DNA from: a virus
Reading direction: 5' to 3' (one strand)
Length of the DNA stretch: 36,642 bases
Virus record (IMG/VR): IMGVR_UViG_3300011116_000965
Coordinates: 1 to 36,642 of that record
Shown: positions 1 through 7,735 of the stretch, in pieces
Layout of the letters: the number at the start of each line of letters is the position of its first letter
How positions within the stretch are numbered: position 1 is the first letter of the stretch
Translations under genes and position numbers: made by a program
Notes under the pieces: generated by a model
Told to the model about the DNA's origin: nothing
Seen by the model: only the letters and a program-made list of their open reading frames with translations
Databases searched by the model: none

Positions 1-68
1 AGCATTTCCGCGACGGCGCACTGGGAGTCTACCAGGCGCCGAAGGGCTTTATATTCTTCCGAGGTCAT
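1..68 (-). CDS. Partial small hypothetical gene, N-terminus only
   Basis: The minus strand opens with ATG at 68-66 and reads MTSEEYKALRRLVDSQC onwards without a stop until the window edge, about 22 codons. The composition is that of a helical soluble protein. It is divergent from the gene at 152, with an 83-base repeat-rich spacer between them. The plus strand is also open over this stretch (3-80), but its translation is less protein-like. No family recognised. The gene is cut by the window, so its length and function are unknown. Confidence 0.45.
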   Translation of the reverse strand, partial: MTSEEYKALRRLVDSQCAVAEM

Positions 69-90
69 CGCGCACCATAGCCCAAGAAAA

Positions 91-142
91 AAAGTTGTCT
101 ATCGCCAACTTTCGGTGTTGACTCCAGCCAACTATACGGTAG
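91..142. promoter_or_regulatory. Divergent control region with inverted and direct repeats
   Basis: The spacer between two divergent small genes holds a perfect 7-bp inverted repeat, AAAGTTG (91-97) and CAACTTT (106-112). It also holds an imperfect direct repeat, GCCAACT followed by CGGT, near 105-115 and 127-140, and a TTGAC at 118-122. This is the layout of an operator or divergent promoter. I cannot fit a convincing -35/-10 pair with normal spacing. Regulation is inferred from layout only. Confidence 0.35.
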
Positions 143-151
143 AGTAAGGAC

Positions 152-346
152 GTGTATAACAGACACAACACTACCGCCAGCACCCATAAGGCGGAGGCAG
201 AACATGCGGGGCACGGTATAGGTCTCACCGAAACAGACCTCCGGCAGCTGGCCGAGGAGATTGTGGCTCACCACCCCAGTCTCACCCAGCTAATCCTCAG
301 TCTGCGGTTGCCACACGAGCCTGACCCGCTCGGCAGCCTCAACTGA
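152..346 (+). CDS. Small hypothetical protein (64 aa)
   Basis: GTG start. The protein is hydrophilic with a His-rich first third and an amphipathic, probably helical segment (about residues 25-52, around LRQLAEEIVAHHPSLTQLIL). No family recognised. Support for a real gene: it is followed within 3 bases by a strong hairpin terminator, it sits alone between control sequences, and the next gene restarts with its own start-site motif. The start is uncertain because AAGGA lies only one base from the GTG, too close for a normal ribosome site. Confidence 0.45.
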   Translation: MYNRHNTTASTHKAEAEHAGHGIGLTETDLRQLAEEIVAHHPSLTQLILSLRLPHEPDPLGSLN

Positions 347-348
347 GA

Positions 349-390
349 CAACAACCCTCGGCGGGCAACCGCCGGGGGTTCGTTGTTTCT
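349..390 (+). terminator. Hairpin terminator
   Basis: CAACAACCC-T-CGGCGG (349-364) pairs with CCGCCG-GGGG-TT-GTTG (369-385) around a GCAA tetraloop, with one bulged C, and TTT follows. The stem is about 16 bp. It closes the 152-346 gene and separates it from the gene at 414. Confidence 0.7.
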
Positions 391-413
391 GGCGTTGACT
401 GCCGAAAGCAAGC

Positions 414-1031
414 ATGGTGCCAAACGCCAACTTTCCGAGCGACAATTTAGCCGAGATCCCAACTCTGCGTCTGAGCATGCAAGCCGACACAGTAGACCAG
501 CCGGTGCTGCCGTGGGGCGGCACCTCTGCGTATTGGCGAGCATCCAGAGTCGCTGATTTTCGCGGCACCTGGCATTTTTACGTCGACGACTCAAAATTTG
601 CGGCCGTCTGGAAAAACCCGGACGCTATCCTCGCGACCGCGGCGCCAACCATAGTGGAGGTGAACTACTCGCTCTGCGACTCGACCCCTCTCTGGATGGG
701 CATCGAGCGCATCGGGCGGAAGCGCTGGCTCTCGCGTTATTGGCAGAGTCGCGGTCGCCGGATCTTGGTCGACCTTCACGTGCCGGACAAATACGCACAC
801 ATCAACCTATTAGGCGTCCCTCGAGGATGGCGCGCGTATGCGACCCGCGCGGCCGAGCGCAAAATTGCCGACCTAGAGTCCGAGCACATGCTAGCCATGG
901 AGCACGCTGGAGCGACCGAGCCGTCAGATCTGACATTTGTTGTCTACGGTGGCAACAGCCGAGTCCGTGACTGGTGCCGTCGACGCTCAGCCGAGTGGGT
1001 GCTCTCCGCGCGGGCAACAGCCAAGTCGTGA
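414..1031 (+). CDS. DUF4417-like phage protein
   Basis: 205 aa. The central part follows the pattern I know from DUF4417: an aromatic FYVDD segment (about 56-60), then VWKNPDAIL (65-73), a hydrophobic strand, a WMGIERIGRKRWLSRYWQ segment (about 94-111), a G-R-R-I-L-V strand, and a late strand with VVYGGN (about 176-181), which in the family is an 'I-x-Y-G' ending. The function of DUF4417 is unknown to me; it occurs in phages and mobile elements. The ATG lies 14 nt after TTGAC (395-399), the start signature shared with several genes here. It ends 7 bases from the stop of the convergent gene at 1039. Confidence 0.55.
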   Translation: MVPNANFPSDNLAEIPTLRLSMQADTVDQPVLPWGGTSAYWRASRVADFRGTWHFYVDDSKFAAVWKNPDAILATAAPTIVEVNYSLCDSTPLWMGIERIGRKRWLSRYWQSRGRRILVDLHVPDKYAHINLLGVPRGWRAYATRAAERKIADLESEHMLAMEHAGATEPSDLTFVVYGGNSRVRDWCRRRSAEWVLSARATAKS

Positions 1032-1038
1032 CAATCCG

Positions 1039-1440
1039 TCACGCATCAATCGGCACGACCTCTGCCTTGCGGATAACCGTCATTTGGCGGGCGCTCTCGC
1101 CAGGCAGGCGCAGACCGTAGCCCTCGCGGACGACTCTCACCCGATCGTCCGAGAAAACAGGCGCCTTCGATACCATCGTGGCGCCGCTAAAGTCGGCGCG
1201 GAGGCCCTCCTCATATAGTCTGCCGCCGCCCAAGGCCTCGAGGCGGTCGACGATAGACGATATACGCTCGTCAGTGCCCGGCAGCCGCTCGGTGCTAAGC
1301 GCTCCGGCCCACACGAGGAGGTCAGTAACCTCTGCGAGTCGCTCCGCACGCGTCATCTGGCTGACCGGCGTCGAGCCCACCGGCGGACCTAGTCCAGTCC
1401 GCCCTGATTGCCCGACGCCGCTGCCTTTGCCTCGTCCCAT
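1039..1440 (-). CDS. Hypothetical protein, leftward
   Basis: 133 aa. The first 28 residues are Gly/Pro/Ser-rich and likely disordered. From about residue 29 (MTRAERLAEVTDLLVW) the protein looks folded, with two amphipathic helices followed by a short basic beta-type segment (about 98-130). An internal Met at 29 could be the true start. The annotated ATG lies exactly 14 nt downstream of a minus-strand TTGAC (1459-1455), which favours the long form. It is divergent from the gene at 1484 and is the only leftward gene among the structural genes. No family recognised. Confidence 0.55.
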   Translation of the reverse strand: MGRGKGSGVGQSGRTGLGPPVGSTPVSQMTRAERLAEVTDLLVWAGALSTERLPGTDERISSIVDRLEALGGGRLYEEGLRADFSGATMVSKAPVFSDDRVRVVREGYGLRLPGESARQMTVIRKAEVVPIDA

Positions 1441-1454
1441 ATGCCCGCGGCCGA

Positions 1455-1467
1455 GTCAACCGTTGAC
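1455..1467. promoter_or_regulatory. Back-to-back TTGAC start motifs (GTCAACCGTTGAC)
   Basis: GTCAACCGTTGAC is a near-perfect inverted repeat in the 43-bp gap between divergent genes. Each arm gives a GTTGAC pointing at one gene: 14 nt to the leftward ATG at 1440 and 16 nt to the rightward ATG at 1484. It may be an operator or two copies of the start-site motif described in the findings. Confidence 0.4.
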
Positions 1468-1483
1468 ACTCCGTCAGGGGAGC

Positions 1484-2254
1484 ATGCCTGTCCCCGTTGT
1501 CGACAACACCACAAGCGTCCTAGCGTGGGTGCGCGGAAAATACTACGCTTTCCAGCCTGCGCTCGCTGCCGGAAGCGACGCGGCGACCGGCTGGAATATC
1601 GCCAGCGGCGCTCTCCCTGACGGAGTCACGCTTAACTCTACGACCGGCCTCATTTCCGGCACGGTAGACACCGAGGCCGAGGGCTCCATCTGGGTCGCCC
1701 AGCTTCGGGCCAGCAACGCATCTGGAAACTCGGCGCCGGTCAGGCTGACGTTCGGCGTCGAATATCCGGAGGTCGAGGCCGACGGCGCCTTGCACGCGCT
1801 GTTTGACCTCGATTCCGGCATGATCGCCTTCCGCGGCCTCGATCAGGTCTCCGAAGACGGCCTAGCAATCGCGCACGTCAAGGGTCGCGACGAGTTTCCG
1901 CTCGCGATCCAGTTCGTTCGCAGGAAGACCGTCATCGACCTTCCCGTAGTCGGCATTACGGTCGGAGCCAAACGCTACGAGCCGGAGGCGCTCATCAACC
2001 TTCAGGCCAACAACGACGACATCGTCTACCTCGAGGGCGACGGCGAGACCGCTCGCTACGTCGTTTGGCTCGACCTGTCCGCCTCTGCGCTGGCCAACGC
2101 GCTGGCCGATGAGGAGTCCGATGACGGGACCGCGGTTGCTGTCCTTGCCGAGCTGCAGGTCGAATACCTAGTGGACATGGGCGAGGAAGAAGAACGCACC
2201 GCCAAACGCACCAGTTTGTCATTTTGGCTCATGGTGCATAGAGATCTGATCTGA
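1484..2254 (+). CDS. Virion/tail-associated protein with Ig-like (He_PIG) domain
   Basis: 256 aa. Residues about 15-95 form an Ig-like domain of the He_PIG type: the hallmark is SGALPDGVTLNSTTGLISGT at 41-60, where P-x-G-L/V...T-G-x-I-x-G-T is diagnostic. The C-terminal half (about 100-256) is unassigned and beta-rich with an acidic patch (MGEEEE) near the end. In phages such domains sit on fibres and baseplates and are thought to bind surface glycans. The start at 1484 has a Shine-Dalgarno-like AGGGGAG and a TTGAC 16 nt upstream; the frame stays open further upstream, but that part would read over the opposite-strand gene. The next gene starts 2 bases after the stop. Confidence 0.6.
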   Translation: MPVPVVDNTTSVLAWVRGKYYAFQPALAAGSDAATGWNIASGALPDGVTLNSTTGLISGTVDTEAEGSIWVAQLRASNASGNSAPVRLTFGVEYPEVEADGALHALFDLDSGMIAFRGLDQVSEDGLAIAHVKGRDEFPLAIQFVRRKTVIDLPVVGITVGAKRYEPEALINLQANNDDIVYLEGDGETARYVVWLDLSASALANALADEESDDGTAVAVLAELQVEYLVDMGEEEERTAKRTSLSFWLMVHRDLI

Positions 2255-2256
2255 CC

Positions 2257-3189
2257 ATGACTGACAAAATCCCAAGCCGGATGCACTTTCCTTACGCGCT
2301 CCGGGTAGCGCGCAGGGGCTTTGCAATTCGGCGACTCAGCTGGACCGACGTCTGGTGGGTTTGGCGTTTTGGCGTCATGATCCGCATCGAGACTGGCGAG
2401 CCTGACCGCGTCGTCACCTCGACCGACTACGAGTCCGAGGATCTACTGTCTTGGGATTGGACCACGCTTCCGGCAGGATGCGAAGCGCTCGACCAATCGC
2501 CCGACATGGCGGAGCTGCTGACCGTCCGGCCATACGATGGCCTGCCGACCTCCGCCGATCCGCTCGGCCGCAAATGTGACTTGCCGACCAAGGCGGAGAC
2601 AATGGACGCGGTTGACTGGCCAACGCTGGCTCCGCCGAAGGTTGAGCGCCGCCGGGTCCAGTGGGCGCGACCGCCGTTTCCGCCTGCTCCGCCGCTACCG
2701 CAGAGTGACTGGCCGGTCAGCCAGTGGGACTTAAAAAAGCGCCGACGATTACCGCCCGGCGTGCAACCGCCGCCGCCGCCGCAGGCCGTTTCAGTGACGT
2801 GGCCGAACTTTATGTACCGCACCACGCAGGGCGGATCACTTAATTTTGTGCTTGGCAGCGCAAGCTGCCTGCCGTCGGGTCAGGGGCAAAGCATAACGGG
2901 GACATACGGACATTTTATTATCACCGGCGGACCCGCCGAAGCTGATTATGAAATTACGATCGGCCTCGCGAATAACGCAAACAGCCCGTCGAGCTTTACC
3001 TCTACGTGGTGGGAAGGCACGCGCGGCCCGTCCAATGACTGGTGGGCCTACGACGTCGACGGTTTGAACATATCTTACGAGGGCGGATCTGCGTCGATTC
3101 CGGCAGCGCTCCGCTACAGCCAAGTCGGAGGTGGCGCATCGGGCTGGATTGTCCGCAACATCTATTTTCCTGACGTCTGCGGCAGCTGA
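2257..3189 (+). CDS. Tad2/DUF2829-like N-terminus, Pro-rich linker, beta-rich C-terminus
   Basis: 310 aa in three parts. Residues about 9-72 match the DUF2829 pattern: F11, A14-L15, G21, R25, W29, a hydrophobic strand at 38-44, then DLLSWDW at 62-68, where the family has 'D-L-L/x-A-x-D-W'. Some DUF2829 proteins are Tad2, which binds the signal molecule of Thoeris defence. Residues about 118-180 are rich in Pro, Trp and Arg and look like a linker, including a PPPPP run. Residues about 180-310 are Gly/Ser/Trp-rich and probably beta-structured, with no family recognised; their codons are more A/T-rich than the neighbours, which hints at separate acquisition. It overlaps the glycosyltransferase start by one base. 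The domain call is from pattern memory, not a search. Confidence 0.5.
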   Translation: MTDKIPSRMHFPYALRVARRGFAIRRLSWTDVWWVWRFGVMIRIETGEPDRVVTSTDYESEDLLSWDWTTLPAGCEALDQSPDMAELLTVRPYDGLPTSADPLGRKCDLPTKAETMDAVDWPTLAPPKVERRRVQWARPPFPPAPPLPQSDWPVSQWDLKKRRRLPPGVQPPPPPQAVSVTWPNFMYRTTQGGSLNFVLGSASCLPSGQGQSITGTYGHFIITGGPAEADYEITIGLANNANSPSSFTSTWWEGTRGPSNDWWAYDVDGLNISYEGGSASIPAALRYSQVGGGASGWIVRNIYFPDVCGS

Positions 3190-4187
3190 TGAAGCGGCTC
3201 GACCCAAAACACGTCCGCGCAAAGTTCCGCGCACGAAAATCACGACCGCCTGCGGTGCTGGACCGCGCCGAGTCGGTGGAGCTAGGAGCCGTGGAGCAAC
3301 GCGCGCGGGAAAACATGCGCACCGGCCAACGTCCGGCGGCGAGCGGCAGGCTGAGAGTCGACGCGCTGGTCTGCGTCGCCACGCGTGAGGTTGCCGGAGA
3401 TCTGGCGCGGCTGATTCCGACGGCGCAATACCATATGCCGGAGCGGCCGCTCCATATCGTCTGTGACGCTGAGACTGGCAATTACGCACGCGCCATCTGC
3501 ACTCCGCTCGGTCTCGACAACGTCATCGCTCACGAGTGGCTGACGGCCGAGTCTCTGGCCATGGCTACATCGAGGCTCCGTCGCGTCGTCGAGCACAGCG
3601 ATTATTGGAAGCCCGCGCCACTCTGGTGGAAAATCGAAGGCCTCCGCAGGATCGTCCGACACTACAACGGCAACAAGGGCGTGCTCATGGTGGACTCGGA
3701 TATCGTTTTTGCCGCGCCCGTCACCGACTCATTCGTCGGCGTGGATACCGTGCTATCTCCGTTCCACTGGCCGGACCCAAACCTCAAGGTGCAGCGGTCG
3801 CCGCAAGACAAGACTATGATCCCGATCGCCGAGCGCGACGGTTGGTATAACGCAGGCTACCTACTGACGCGCTCAAGCGCCGTCTGCGACGCGTGGCTAG
3901 ACCTCTACGAGCGCGGAGTCGGCGGCTTTTACGAGCAGTGGATTCTCGGTCATCTGCCCGGCCTCTGCCGTCACGACATTTTCGGCACCGCGCATAACTG
4001 GGGCCAATGGAGGCGAGAGGTGCCGCGTGAGGACGTCGTCAGTCTACACATCCACGCCGCGACAAAACACAAGCCGCCCTTCGCGCTGGCGGTCCAGCAA
4101 CGGGCCGACTTCGAGGCCGAGCGCGCCGTCACGGCTCTTGCGCGTTTTGCCAAATTCACCGGCAGCCTGCCAACGCTCAACGAATGA
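3189..4187 (+). CDS. GT-A type glycosyltransferase (GT8-like)
   Basis: 332 aa. A basic N-terminus (1-55) precedes an alpha/beta nucleotide-sugar transferase core. The metal-binding DxD motif is in VLMVDSDIVF (D169, D171), followed by a GWYNAGYLL segment, where 'N-x-G' is typical for GT8-like acceptor-side loops, and a late LHIHAATKHKPP segment resembling the C-terminal His motif of these enzymes. It probably moves a sugar from a nucleotide donor to a protein or glycan acceptor in the cytoplasm. Overlaps of 1 and 4 bases tie it to the Tad2-like gene and the sulfotransferase, so the block is probably co-translated. Donor and acceptor cannot be told from sequence. Confidence 0.7.
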   Translation: MKRLDPKHVRAKFRARKSRPPAVLDRAESVELGAVEQRARENMRTGQRPAASGRLRVDALVCVATREVAGDLARLIPTAQYHMPERPLHIVCDAETGNYARAICTPLGLDNVIAHEWLTAESLAMATSRLRRVVEHSDYWKPAPLWWKIEGLRRIVRHYNGNKGVLMVDSDIVFAAPVTDSFVGVDTVLSPFHWPDPNLKVQRSPQDKTMIPIAERDGWYNAGYLLTRSSAVCDAWLDLYERGVGGFYEQWILGHLPGLCRHDIFGTAHNWGQWRREVPREDVVSLHIHAATKHKPPFALAVQQRADFEAERAVTALARFAKFTGSLPTLNE

Positions 4188-4855
4188 TCTGGCGAAACCA
4201 CAAAATCATTTTTTTGCATATCCCGCGGACCGGCGGCACCTCCCTGGAGATTGCGCTGTCAGGAGGCCGCGATCCGCTCGAGGTCGAGCAGGAAGAAGGC
4301 TACTGGCACAAGCACTTTGACGCGCTGCGCGCCGAGGCAATGTGGCCGGAGTTTGCCGCCCCTGACTATAGGGTCGTCGCCTTTGTTCGGCATCCGCTGG
4401 ACTTGGTTGCATCGCAATATCTCCAGACGCGAGCAAATCCGAGCGCGATCGGCTTCAACGCATGGATCCGGCGATGTCTTGAGGGCGGATATCCACTCTA
4501 CCCAGTATCTGCCGAGGTGGACGACTATATGTCAGAGCTAGTCCCGGCTGCATACTCGCGCACCTCCGCCGGAGACAGCCAACGCCGGTTTCTCGCGACT
4601 ACCAGTAGGCGGGAAATCCACATCTACAGATTCGAGCGACTCCGCGCCTCAATCAAAGCCGTCTGCGATCTGGCCGGGATAGCGGCGCCCTCACCGATGC
4701 CCGACTCCGGAATCAGGCTGCCGGGCGAGTATCCCGGCATCCCGCGAGACAAGCGCGGCGTCCTGCGCTACCGCGCCATGTACGAGCGCGACACCAAAAA
4801 GGCCGTGACGCAGCGACTCGCCGACGACTTAGCACTCTGGCAAAGCGCTCTATGA
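4184..4855 (+). CDS. PAPS-dependent carbohydrate sulfotransferase
   Basis: 223 aa. Residues 10-20, FLHIPRTGGTS, are the 5'-phosphosulfate loop of carbohydrate sulfotransferases (family form 'h-I-P-K-x-G-T/G-S/T'). FVRHPLDLVASQY (68-79) is the 3'-phosphate site, with R69 and S77 at the conserved places. A YRFERL segment near 148 matches the later conserved strand. The enzyme would transfer sulfate from PAPS to a sugar hydroxyl. It overlaps the glycosyltransferase before it and the small terminase after it (ATGA), so it belongs to the late operon. Sulfotransferases are rare in tailed phages; target and purpose are inferred only. Confidence 0.8.
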   Translation: MIWRNHKIIFLHIPRTGGTSLEIALSGGRDPLEVEQEEGYWHKHFDALRAEAMWPEFAAPDYRVVAFVRHPLDLVASQYLQTRANPSAIGFNAWIRRCLEGGYPLYPVSAEVDDYMSELVPAAYSRTSAGDSQRRFLATTSRREIHIYRFERLRASIKAVCDLAGIAAPSPMPDSGIRLPGEYPGIPRDKRGVLRYRAMYERDTKKAVTQRLADDLALWQSAL

Positions 4856-5463
4856 CCGCTGACACGCTCGCCGACGCTATATTGCAGCGCGATCTCGAAA
4901 ACCTGACTAAACGGGTCGAGGAGGGCGGGCGCTTGACCAAGGCGGAACGCGAGCTGCTCGAGCGAGCGGCCGGGCGGACGGATGAGCCGCCACCAGACAA
5001 GCCCAAGGCGATGGCTGGATGGGCGAAAAATTACGCGGAACTGGCAGTGGTGCTAGGCGTCTCGCGCAGGAGCCTAGTGAGTTGGCGTAAGTGCTCAGAC
5101 GCGCCCATCGCGCGGTCCGACGGCTCGCTTGATATTGCCGCATGGCAAGATTGGGTCCGAAAGCGCGAAGAGGGCCAAAAGACCACGCCGGACAACGACG
5201 AACTGAAGGCGAGAAAACTGCTGGCTGAGGTCGAAGACCGCGAATTGCGGGTTGCGATCAAGCGCGGGGATTTTATTCCAATTGAGCTAGTCGCCAACGA
5301 GTGGACCACGCGGGTGGGCAAAGCGGTTGCCTTGTTGCGCAACAAGTTTGAGAGCGAGCTGCCGCCGGTGCTTTCCGGCCTGGATGCGGCCGGTATCCAA
5401 GCGGAGTGTCGCAAGGCGATCGACGAGGTATTAACGCTATTGCACAACGACGATGCCAGCTAG
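4852..5463 (+). CDS. terS: Terminase small subunit (Nu1-like)
   Basis: 203 aa. Residues about 60-100 form a winged-helix/HTH (NYAELAVVLGVSRRSLVSW, then a DIAAWQDWV helix), like lambda Nu1, which binds the packaging start site. From about 115 a long helix (KLLAEVEDRELRVAIKRG) leads into the oligomerisation region typical of Nu1-like proteins. It overlaps the large subunit by 11 bases. One copy of the 16-bp palindrome CTTGTTGCGCAACAAG lies inside the gene at 5331-5346. Confidence 0.8.
   Translation: MTADTLADAILQRDLENLTKRVEEGGRLTKAERELLERAAGRTDEPPPDKPKAMAGWAKNYAELAVVLGVSRRSLVSWRKCSDAPIARSDGSLDIAAWQDWVRKREEGQKTTPDNDELKARKLLAEVEDRELRVAIKRGDFIPIELVANEWTTRVGKAVALLRNKFESELPPVLSGLDAAGIQAECRKAIDEVLTLLHNDDAS
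5331..5346. repeat. 16-bp palindrome, copy 1 (in terS)
   Basis: CTTGTTGCGCAACAAG, a perfect palindrome. Identical copies are at 12410-12425 and 33953-33968. Here it codes for LLRNK within the small terminase. Confidence 0.85.
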
Positions 5464-7261
5464 GACTCTCGACCAGATCTGGCGCGATTGCTGGCGACCG
5501 CCCGACCGTCGTCCTCCCTGGGCGTGGGCCGAGGAGCACATCGCCTCGATACCATATTCGCCCGTGCCCGGCCGCTTCCGGGCCGATAACTCGCCATGGG
5601 TCAAGGAGCCACTGGAAGCGTTGGTAGATCCAAACGTCCGCGTGGTGTGTTTGATGGCGTCGGTTCAATCAAGCAAAACCACGATCGCCGAAGTGGGCCT
5701 CTGCTACATCATCGCCAATTTGCCCGGCCCGACGCTCTGGCTTGACCAGACGGACGAGGACGCCCGCGACCAGGCGGAGAGCCGGATGGGTCTATTGTTT
5801 GGCGAGTGCGAGGCCGTCACCTCACTCTACCCGGCTGACCGGCACAAGATCAAGACCGCCACCAAACAGTTCACCAACGGCATGACCTTGTGGGTTTTGG
5901 GCGCACATAACAAAACCAACCTTCAGCGCCGATCCATACGTTGGCTGATCGGCGACGAGTGCTGGCGCTGGCCGAGTGGCCACATGGCCGAAGCCGAAGC
6001 TCGGGTCACGGCGTTCGGCTGGCTGGGCAAATGCCTATTTATGTCCCAGGGTGGCATTGCGGACGACGACATGCACAAGCGTTTTTTGGTCACCGACCAA
6101 CGCGAGTGGACGTTTGCCTGCCCAACATGCGAAGTGCGGCAGCCGTACAAGTGGAGCCAAGTCCAGTGGAGCCAAGACGCGCGCACTGACGACGGCTGGG
6201 ACTACAACGCAGTCCGCGGATCAACCGCGCTGGTCTGCGAGTACTGCGGAGAGCGTTTCACTGACGACGATCGCACGCGCCGAAAACTTAACTCATCTGG
6301 CGCTTATGTCAGGCAAAACGAAAACGCGGCACCCGAAAACGTAGGTTTTCACTGGAACGCGTTGTGCGCGATGAGCTGGGGACGGCTCGCCGAACTCTAT
6401 CTCCGCGCCAAAGCGGCCGCGCGTCTCGGTGACATCGAGCCGTTGCGGATCTTCTATCAGAAACGCCTCGGCCAGCCATGGGTGGAGGCATACGACGATT
6501 TCCGCGTCGACATCGAGCCGGGCCAGTTCGCTCTGGGCGATCAGTGGGAAAATGAGGCAGCCCTCGACCGATCCGGCCTCGTCTTGGCAGCTCCATACGA
6601 GCCAAGCATGGCATCCGCGCGGCTGCGTATTATCACGGTCGACTGCCAGATGGATCACTTGTTCGCGGTTGTCAGAAGCTGGGCCGCGGACGGTTCCTCG
6701 CGTTTACTCTGGCATGAGCGCATCCTGACCTTCACAGACGTCGACGATATGGCGCAAAAATACGACGTTCACCGGTCGCTTGTTTTCGTCGACGCCGGTC
6801 ACGCCACCTATGAGGTGTACAAAGCCTGCGCGGCTAAGGGCTGGACGGCACTCATGGGCGATCGACGGCCGGTCTACAGTCACCGTCTGCCGTCGGGCCG
6901 TCAGGTCTACCGGTTCTACAGCCCAAAACGGAAAGTGGTTTTGACCAAGAGCCAAACCGCCAACGTCTTTTATTGGTCGAACCTCAACATCAAAGATGTC
7001 CTCGCCCGGCTGCGGCGCAACCAAGACTCGAGCCGCGGACCAACGTGGGAGGTCCCAGCCGACGCCGGAGAGGACTATCTGAAACAGCTGGAGAGCGAGC
7101 GCCGAGTAAAAAAAGCCGACCGCTGGATCTGGGAGCAGATCGGCGATCGCCCAAACCACTATTTTGACTGTGAGGCGATGCAAATCGTCGCTGCCTGTAT
7201 GATCAAACTCGTGGGCCGAGACGCCAGCCCTGACGCGACAACAGAAACGGCCACAGATTGA
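5453..7261 (+). CDS. terL: Terminase large subunit (GpA family)
   Basis: 602 aa, close to the usual 600-640 for lambda gpA relatives. The ATPase part has a deviant Walker A (VQSSKT, 71-76, for the usual Q-x-G-K-T/S) and Walker B IGDEC (D168, E169). A zinc-ribbon pair CPTC (223/226) and CEYC (262/265) sits between ATPase and nuclease, as in GpA homologues. The nuclease part starts near 400 with ITVDCQMDH, and a second acidic strand VFVDAGH follows. It cuts concatemers and drives DNA into proheads together with TerS. The stop codon overlaps the TTGAC start motif of the next gene. Confidence 0.95.
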   Translation: MPARTLDQIWRDCWRPPDRRPPWAWAEEHIASIPYSPVPGRFRADNSPWVKEPLEALVDPNVRVVCLMASVQSSKTTIAEVGLCYIIANLPGPTLWLDQTDEDARDQAESRMGLLFGECEAVTSLYPADRHKIKTATKQFTNGMTLWVLGAHNKTNLQRRSIRWLIGDECWRWPSGHMAEAEARVTAFGWLGKCLFMSQGGIADDDMHKRFLVTDQREWTFACPTCEVRQPYKWSQVQWSQDARTDDGWDYNAVRGSTALVCEYCGERFTDDDRTRRKLNSSGAYVRQNENAAPENVGFHWNALCAMSWGRLAELYLRAKAAARLGDIEPLRIFYQKRLGQPWVEAYDDFRVDIEPGQFALGDQWENEAALDRSGLVLAAPYEPSMASARLRIITVDCQMDHLFAVVRSWAADGSSRLLWHERILTFTDVDDMAQKYDVHRSLVFVDAGHATYEVYKACAAKGWTALMGDRRPVYSHRLPSGRQVYRFYSPKRKVVLTKSQTANVFYWSNLNIKDVLARLRRNQDSSRGPTWEVPADAGEDYLKQLESERRVKKADRWIWEQIGDRPNHYFDCEAMQIVAACMIKLVGRDASPDATTETATD

Positions 7262-7279
7262 CACCCGAAAAAACATGCC

Positions 7280-7735
7280 ATGGCCGAACGTCCCACTGCC
7301 CGAAAACCAATCCGCAAACCGGCCAAAGCGCCGACTGCCGCGCCCGCCAAAGCGCCGGCGCCAAAGCCACAAGCGGCACCTGCCTCCGCTTCAAAGCCCG
7401 CTGCTCCGACCGCGCGGACAGCATTGCCTGCAACGCCCCCTCAGCCTGCCGCCACGACCGAGACGCCGCCGAAAAGCCGCCTAATTGCTCGAATTGGCGC
7501 AATGCTAGGCGGCAAGGCAAACGACGGCCCAAAGCAGTTCCTCCAAGGTCGGCTGACCTACCTTGGCGTCCTGCTGACCGCCGCCGGAACCGTCGGCAAA
7601 CTTTTTGGGTGGTACGTGCCGGTCGATGAGATCACAGGCGCTATTGACTTCGTGCAAGCACAATGGCCGGTCGTCATGGAGTTTGTCGGCATGGTCACGA
7701 CGATTTATGGGCGCCTTCGTATTGGCAGACGATGA
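7280..7735 (+). CDS. Membrane protein with Ala/Pro/Lys-rich N-terminus, holin-like
   Basis: 151 aa. Residues 1-65 are nearly all Ala, Pro, Lys and Thr and look disordered. Residues about 88-148 hold two hydrophobic stretches (around YLGVLLTAAGTVGKLFGWYV and PVVMEFVGMVTTIYGRLRIG). The final 'h-x-x-I-Y-G-R-h-R' resembles the end of known phage holins, which make the membrane lesion at lysis. It is followed by a second small membrane gene with an ATGA overlap. TTGAC lies 17 nt before the ATG. Holin is the likeliest role; another membrane role is possible. Confidence 0.5.
   Translation: MAERPTARKPIRKPAKAPTAAPAKAPAPKPQAAPASASKPAAPTARTALPATPPQPAATTETPPKSRLIARIGAMLGGKANDGPKQFLQGRLTYLGVLLTAAGTVGKLFGWYVPVDEITGAIDFVQAQWPVVMEFVGMVTTIYGRLRIGRR

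Noticed and set aside
65-274. Leftward 69-aa protein
   Set aside because: It runs across the divergent repeats and opposite the 152-346 gene; the shorter leftward gene starting at 68 has better protein character.
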